NCBI RefSeq assembly: GCF_014649395.1 | Contig: NZ_BMSY01000001.1 | Span: 1,054,001-1,118,000, forward strand | Direction of reading: 5' to 3' | DNA from: Streptomyces aureoverticillatus | Lineage (GTDB): Bacteria > Actinomycetota > Actinomycetes > Streptomycetales > Streptomycetaceae | Length of the DNA stretch: 64,000 bases | Part shown: in pieces, positions 60,501-64,000 of the stretch | Layout: the number at the start of each line of letters is the position of its first letter | How positions within the stretch are numbered: position 1 is the first letter of the stretch | Notes under the pieces: generated by a model | The model's input: the letters and a program-made list of their open reading frames with translations, nothing else | What the model was told of the DNA's origin: nothing | Database searches by the model: none | Program-made: the position numbers and the translations under genes

Positions 60501-60518
60501 TCACCGTCCCATCCCCGC

Positions 60519-62003
60519 TCACGAAGCCGCAGACCGCCCCCGCGGCAGCAGCCACCCCGAAACCCCAGCCGTGACCACCAGCGTCGCCCCCACCACCACA
60601 AGCCCGTCCCGCATCCCGTCCACCGCGAACCCGGCCGCGCCCGCGCCTTCCGTGCCGCCGCCGATCAGCGCGCCGAACAGCGCCACCGACAGCGCCCCGC
60701 CCGTCTGGCGCAGGGAGTTGAGGAGGCCGGAGGCCGTGCCGGCGCGGTGGGCGGGGACGGTGTCCATCAGGAGGGCCGTCAGGGCGGGGACGGCGAGCGC
60801 GCCGCCGATGCCCGTCGGGACGAGGAGGAGCAGGACCAGCCACAGCGGCGTGTGCGCGCCGAGCGGCAGCAGGGCGAACATCGCGACGGCCAGGATGAGT
60901 TGGCCGGTCACGATCACCGGGCGGCGGCCGACGCGCTCGGCGAGGCGCGGCGAGACGAGGTTCGTCGACGTGATGAGGACCGCGAGCGGCACGAACATCA
61001 GGCCCGTCGTGATCCCCGACATGCCGAGCAACTGCTGGCAGTACAGGCCGAGCAGGAACACCACCCCGTAGAAGCCCGCGTTCACCGCGAAGCCGACCGC
61101 GAGCGAGACGCCGACCTCGCGCTGCCGCAGCATCGGCAGCGGCACCATGGGCGCGCGGTGGCGCTTCTCGGCGGCGTGGAAGGCGAAACCGGCGAGGACC
61201 GCGACCGCCACGGCGGACAGCACGGCCGGGTCGGTCCAGCCCGCGTGGCCGCCCTCGATGACGGCGTACGCGAGTCCGGCGAGCGCGGTGACGGCGGTGA
61301 GCTGGCCGGGGACGTCCAGCGGGGCCGGGCGGCGCGGGGACGGGGCGGTGCGGGCGAGGAGGATCAGGATCAGGGCGCCGACGGGGAGGTTCAGGAGGAA
61401 GACCGCCCGCCAGCCCACGGTCTCCGACAGCACCCCGCCGAGCACCGGGCCCGCCGCCATCGCGACCGAGCCGCCCACCGTCCACAGCGCGATGGCGCGG
61501 GCCCGGCGCCGCGCGTCGTCGTACGCCTGCCGGATCAGGGCGAGCGAGGCGGGCATGACCACCGCGGCGGCCGCGCCCTGCGCCACCCGGGCCGCGATCA
61601 GCGTCCCGATGTCCGGCGCGAGCGCGCAGGCGAGGGAGGCGAGCGCGAACAGGCCGATGCCCCAGGCGTACGCGCGCCGCGCACCCGCCCGGTCCGCCAG
61701 CGCCCCCGCCGAGATCATCAGCGCGGCGAACATCAGCGTGTACGCGTCCACGACCCACTGCAGGCCCGTCATGCCGCCGCGCAGGTCCTCCCGGATCCCG
61801 GGCAGGGCGATGTTCACGGCCGACACGTCGACGGTGATGACGGTGAAGCCGAGCAGCGCGGCGACCAGGGCGACGGAGGCCCGCGCGGGTCTCCGGGGCG
61901 GGCTCGGCTCGGGCTTCGGGGGCGCGACGGCCTGCTCCGGGGGCGCGACGGTCCGCTCCGGGGGCGCGACGGTCCGCTCTGTGCGCGGGACGGTGGACGG
62001 CAT
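60519..62003 (-). CDS. MFS multidrug exporter (DHA2/EmrB type)
   Basis: A 494-residue transporter with 14 predicted membrane helices. Motif A-like GALADRAGARR, the motif C region (AMAAGPVLGGVLSETVGWRAVFLLNLP) and the DHA2-type start (VTVDVSAVNIALPGIREDL) are visible. The N-terminus has three repeated ERTVAPPE/EQAVAPPK units encoded by a tandem DNA repeat near 61920-61990. ATG 62003 has AGGAG. It is divergent from an XRE regulator that probably represses it. Confidence 0.9.
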   Translation of the reverse strand: MPSTVPRTERTVAPPERTVAPPEQAVAPPKPEPSPPRRPARASVALVAALLGFTVITVDVSAVNIALPGIREDLRGGMTGLQWVVDAYTLMFAALMISAGALADRAGARRAYAWGIGLFALASLACALAPDIGTLIAARVAQGAAAAVVMPASLALIRQAYDDARRRARAIALWTVGGSVAMAAGPVLGGVLSETVGWRAVFLLNLPVGALILILLARTAPSPRRPAPLDVPGQLTAVTALAGLAYAVIEGGHAGWTDPAVLSAVAVAVLAGFAFHAAEKRHRAPMVPLPMLRQREVGVSLAVGFAVNAGFYGVVFLLGLYCQQLLGMSGITTGLMFVPLAVLITSTNLVSPRLAERVGRRPVIVTGQLILAVAMFALLPLGAHTPLWLVLLLLVPTGIGGALAVPALTALLMDTVPAHRAGTASGLLNSLRQTGGALSVALFGALIGGGTEGAGAAGFAVDGMRDGLVVVGATLVVTAGVSGWLLPRGRSAAS

Positions 62004-62178
62004 GCGGAACTCCTGGGTACGAAGGTCGTACGCGGGTGGTACGAGGGTGGTGGTACGAGGTGAGCGGCCGGGTGGGCCGTACTCACACTCCGTCGCCCAC
62101 CCGCCCCGCGGCAGACCGCGCTGTTCCTGGCCCTGACACGGCCCCCCACAAACCCGGCCGACCACGGACAATGGACGG

Positions 62179-63060
62179 ATGAACAGCGATGGCAGCGGGA
62201 CAGCCGGCCGCGGCACCGAGCTGGGCCGCTACCTGCGCGCCCGGCGCGCCCTGATCAGCCCCGCCCAAGCGGGCCTCCCCGTCGGCACGGGCCTGCGCCG
62301 CACCCCGGGGCTGCGCCGCGAGGAGCTGGCGGCGCTCGCCGGGGTGAGCGTCGACTACTACACGCGCCTGGAGCGCGGCCGCGAGACCAACCCCTCACCG
62401 GCCGTGATCGACGCCCTGGCCAGGACCCTGCGCCTGTGCGGCGACGCCCACGAGCGGCTGCACGAGCTCGCCGAGCTGGCCTCGGGCCGGCTCACCGAGC
62501 CGCACCCCACCACGGAGTTCACGGTGCGCGACTCGGTCGTACGGATGCTGGAGGCCCTGCGCCCGCTGCCCGCGTACGTGGTGAGCCCGCACAGCTACAT
62601 GCTGGCCGCGAACGTGCCGGGTCGCCGCCTCATGCCGGGCCTGTGGGACTGGCCCGCCGAGCAGCGCAACGTGACCCGCTATCTGTTCCTGCACCCCATC
62701 GGCCGTGAGCTGTACGTGCCGTGGGAGGAGACCGTCGCGAAGTCCGTGGCCCACCTGCGGGCGGTGGGCGGCCGCGACCCGGACTCGCCCCAACTGGCCG
62801 CCCTCGTCGGCGAGCTGTGCCTGAAGTCCCCGGAGTTCGTGCGCATGTGGAACCGGTACGAGGTGCGCGAGCGCGGCGGCGGCGTCAAGCGGTTCGCGCA
62901 CCCCAAGGCGGGCCCGATGACACTCACGTACGAGGTGATGACGCTGGCGCGTACGGGCGGCCAGCGCCTGGTCACGTACCAGGCGGAGCCGGGCAGCGCC
63001 GACGAGGAGGCGATGCTGGGCCTGGACACGGCGGCCCGGGCGCCCGCCGGGCGGACCTAG
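62179..63060 (+). CDS. XRE-family regulator with MmyB-like domain
   Basis: A 293-residue regulator. HTH: TPGLRREELAALAGVSVDYYTRLERG, then an MmyB-like ligand domain (PLPAYVVSPHSYMLAANVPG, DWPAEQRNVTRYLFLHPIGR, FVRMWNRYEVRERGGGVKRF, HPKAGPMTLTYEVMTLA). Such proteins control neighbouring exporters or redox genes in Streptomyces. ATG 62179 has no clear ribosome site. It is divergent from the MFS exporter over 175 bases. Confidence 0.9.
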   Translation: MNSDGSGTAGRGTELGRYLRARRALISPAQAGLPVGTGLRRTPGLRREELAALAGVSVDYYTRLERGRETNPSPAVIDALARTLRLCGDAHERLHELAELASGRLTEPHPTTEFTVRDSVVRMLEALRPLPAYVVSPHSYMLAANVPGRRLMPGLWDWPAEQRNVTRYLFLHPIGRELYVPWEETVAKSVAHLRAVGGRDPDSPQLAALVGELCLKSPEFVRMWNRYEVRERGGGVKRFAHPKAGPMTLTYEVMTLARTGGQRLVTYQAEPGSADEEAMLGLDTAARAPAGRT

Positions 63061-63066
63061 CCGCCG

Positions 63067-64000
63067 TCACTCCGCCGCGCACGAACTCCCGTTCGCCGGA
63101 ACCTCCTTGTACAGCAGGAACGCGTCCACCTTGTCCTTCACGCACTTCGAGCCGAAGTAACCGGTGTGCCCGTCGCCCTTGTTGTCGAGGACGACGGCGG
63201 AGGAGCCGAGCCGCTCGGCGGTCTCCTCCGTCCAGCGGTACGGCGTGGCGGGGTCGCCGCGCGTGCCGACGAGCACGAACTTCGGGGTGTCGACGTCACG
63301 TACGTCGTCCCGGATGTAGTCCGTGCCCGCGGGCCGCCCGAAGCACAGCAGCACGGGCAGCAGCATCGACTTGCCGAAGACGGGCGACGCCTCCTCGAAC
63401 TCGCTCTGGAGGCGGCCGATCTCCTTCTCCACGCTCTTCGCGTCCGGCCGGTCCGGGTCGTCGGCGCAGTTCACGGCCATGAGGGCGGCGTCGGAGTTGT
63501 CCTCGGGCACCTCGGTGCGCTCCCCGGGCCCGTGTCCCATCGCGCCGCCCATCCGCAGCAGCGCCCGCGGGTCGCCGTCCGCGAGCAGCGCGCCGAGCGC
63601 CTGGGACAGCGCGGGCCACGCCTGCCTGCTGTAGAGCGCGGTACCGAGCACACTCACCACGTCCTGGCCGGTGAACTCCTCGCCGTCCATGGACTTGAGC
63701 GGATACGCGTCGAGGTCGTCGATGAGTTTGACCATGGCCTGCCGGGCCGTCCGCGAGTCCTCGCCGAAGACACAGCCGGCGTTCTTGGTGCACCACAGCA
63801 GGAAGTTGTCGAGGGCGGTCTGCCGCCCCTCCGCGCCGGTCAGGCCCTGCTCCTCCACGTTCTCCGTCAGGGTGTCCACGCCGTCGAGCACCATCCGGCC
63901 GACCTTCTCGGGGAACTGCGCCGTGTACACCGCCCCGAGCCGCGTCCCGTACGAGAATCCCAGGTAGTTGAGCTTCTTGTCGCCCAGCGCCTGGCGCATC
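63067..64000 (-). CDS. Tripeptidyl aminopeptidase-like alpha/beta hydrolase (partial)
   Basis: The C-terminal 311 codons or so of a hydrolase that begins beyond the window. The nucleophile Ser lies in LGFSYGTRLG, the Asp in TRGDPATPYRWTEE and the His in GDGHTGYFG, as in the SlpD/SlpE/Tap family of mycelium-associated or secreted tripeptidyl peptidases. The TAP-like C-terminal domain with paired cysteines (CTKNAGC, KC...SSC) is complete. It would remove N-terminal tripeptides from proteins outside the cell. The ATG at 63999 is internal, so the gene is truncated by the window edge. Confidence 0.88.
   Translation of the reverse strand, partial: MRQALGDKKLNYLGFSYGTRLGAVYTAQFPEKVGRMVLDGVDTLTENVEEQGLTGAEGRQTALDNFLLWCTKNAGCVFGEDSRTARQAMVKLIDDLDAYPLKSMDGEEFTGQDVVSVLGTALYSRQAWPALSQALGALLADGDPRALLRMGGAMGHGPGERTEVPEDNSDAALMAVNCADDPDRPDAKSVEKEIGRLQSEFEEASPVFGKSMLLPVLLCFGRPAGTDYIRDDVRDVDTPKFVLVGTRGDPATPYRWTEETAERLGSSAVVLDNKGDGHTGYFGSKCVKDKVDAFLLYKEVPANGSSCAAE

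Overview
The window is high-GC actinobacterial DNA, almost certainly Streptomyces: codon third positions are nearly all G/C, GTG/TTG starts are common, and it carries a WhiB protein, the futalosine menaquinone genes, Tad pilus genes, two WXG100 proteins with an EccC/EssC-type ATPase, and the short dispersed repeats typical of that genus. No rRNA, tRNA, CRISPR array, integrase or transposase was seen.

Layout. (1) 1-6.7 kb: end of a GNAT acetyltransferase, a solitary PASTA protein, a large zinc-ribbon membrane protein, then menG and mqnC of menaquinone synthesis with an amidohydrolase-like gene between them. (2) 6.8-17.3 kb, minus strand: a complete Gram-positive Tad pilus locus (cpaB-like, tadZ-like, tadA, tadB, tadC, Flp pilin, two TadE-type minor pilins, a TadG-like protein, a LysM-BTAD membrane protein and the prepilin peptidase). 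Two perfect DnaA boxes lie ahead of the LysM-BTAD gene. (3) 17.7-18.7 kb: a secreted trypsin-like protease. (4) 18.8-33 kb: a compact type VII secretion locus. A twice-repeated cassette (EspG-like protein, long WXG/LXG-like putative substrate, 200-residue beta-rich protein) precedes a WXG100 gene, a 1486-residue EssC-like ATPase, a second WXG100 gene and a Ser/Thr kinase. (5) 33.3-34.8 kb: mqnA and a cold-shock gene with a structured leader. (6) 35-42.6 kb: a peptide-type ABC transporter operon headed by a C45 (penicillin acyltransferase-like) enzyme and divergent from an RpiR regulator. (7) 42.7-49.1 kb: XRE-cupin regulator, AzlCD exporter, long-chain acyl-CoA synthetase, AraC regulator, secreted lipase.

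(8) 49.2-60.5 kb is the most unusual part: a phage-tail-only locus. A regulatory module (XRE repressor, WhiB, zinc-ribbon protein, small HTH protein) is separated by hairpins from a structural operon: tail terminator, major tail tube, tail-assembly chaperone with a probable -1 frameshift, a coiled-coil protein, a very short tape measure, distal tail protein, tail hub with a LamG-like insert, amidase endolysin and XhlA-like holin. There is no capsid, portal, terminase, integrase or contractile sheath, so it looks like a flexible, noncontractile (F-type) tail particle rather than a prophage. A lower-GC gene of opposite orientation sits inside it like a phage moron. (9) 60.5-64 kb: an MFS drug exporter with a divergent XRE/MmyB-type regulator, and the end of a secreted tripeptidyl-peptidase-like hydrolase.

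Protein functions come from motif recognition by eye. No database search was possible, so family names for the T7SS cassette and the smaller tail proteins are inferences.
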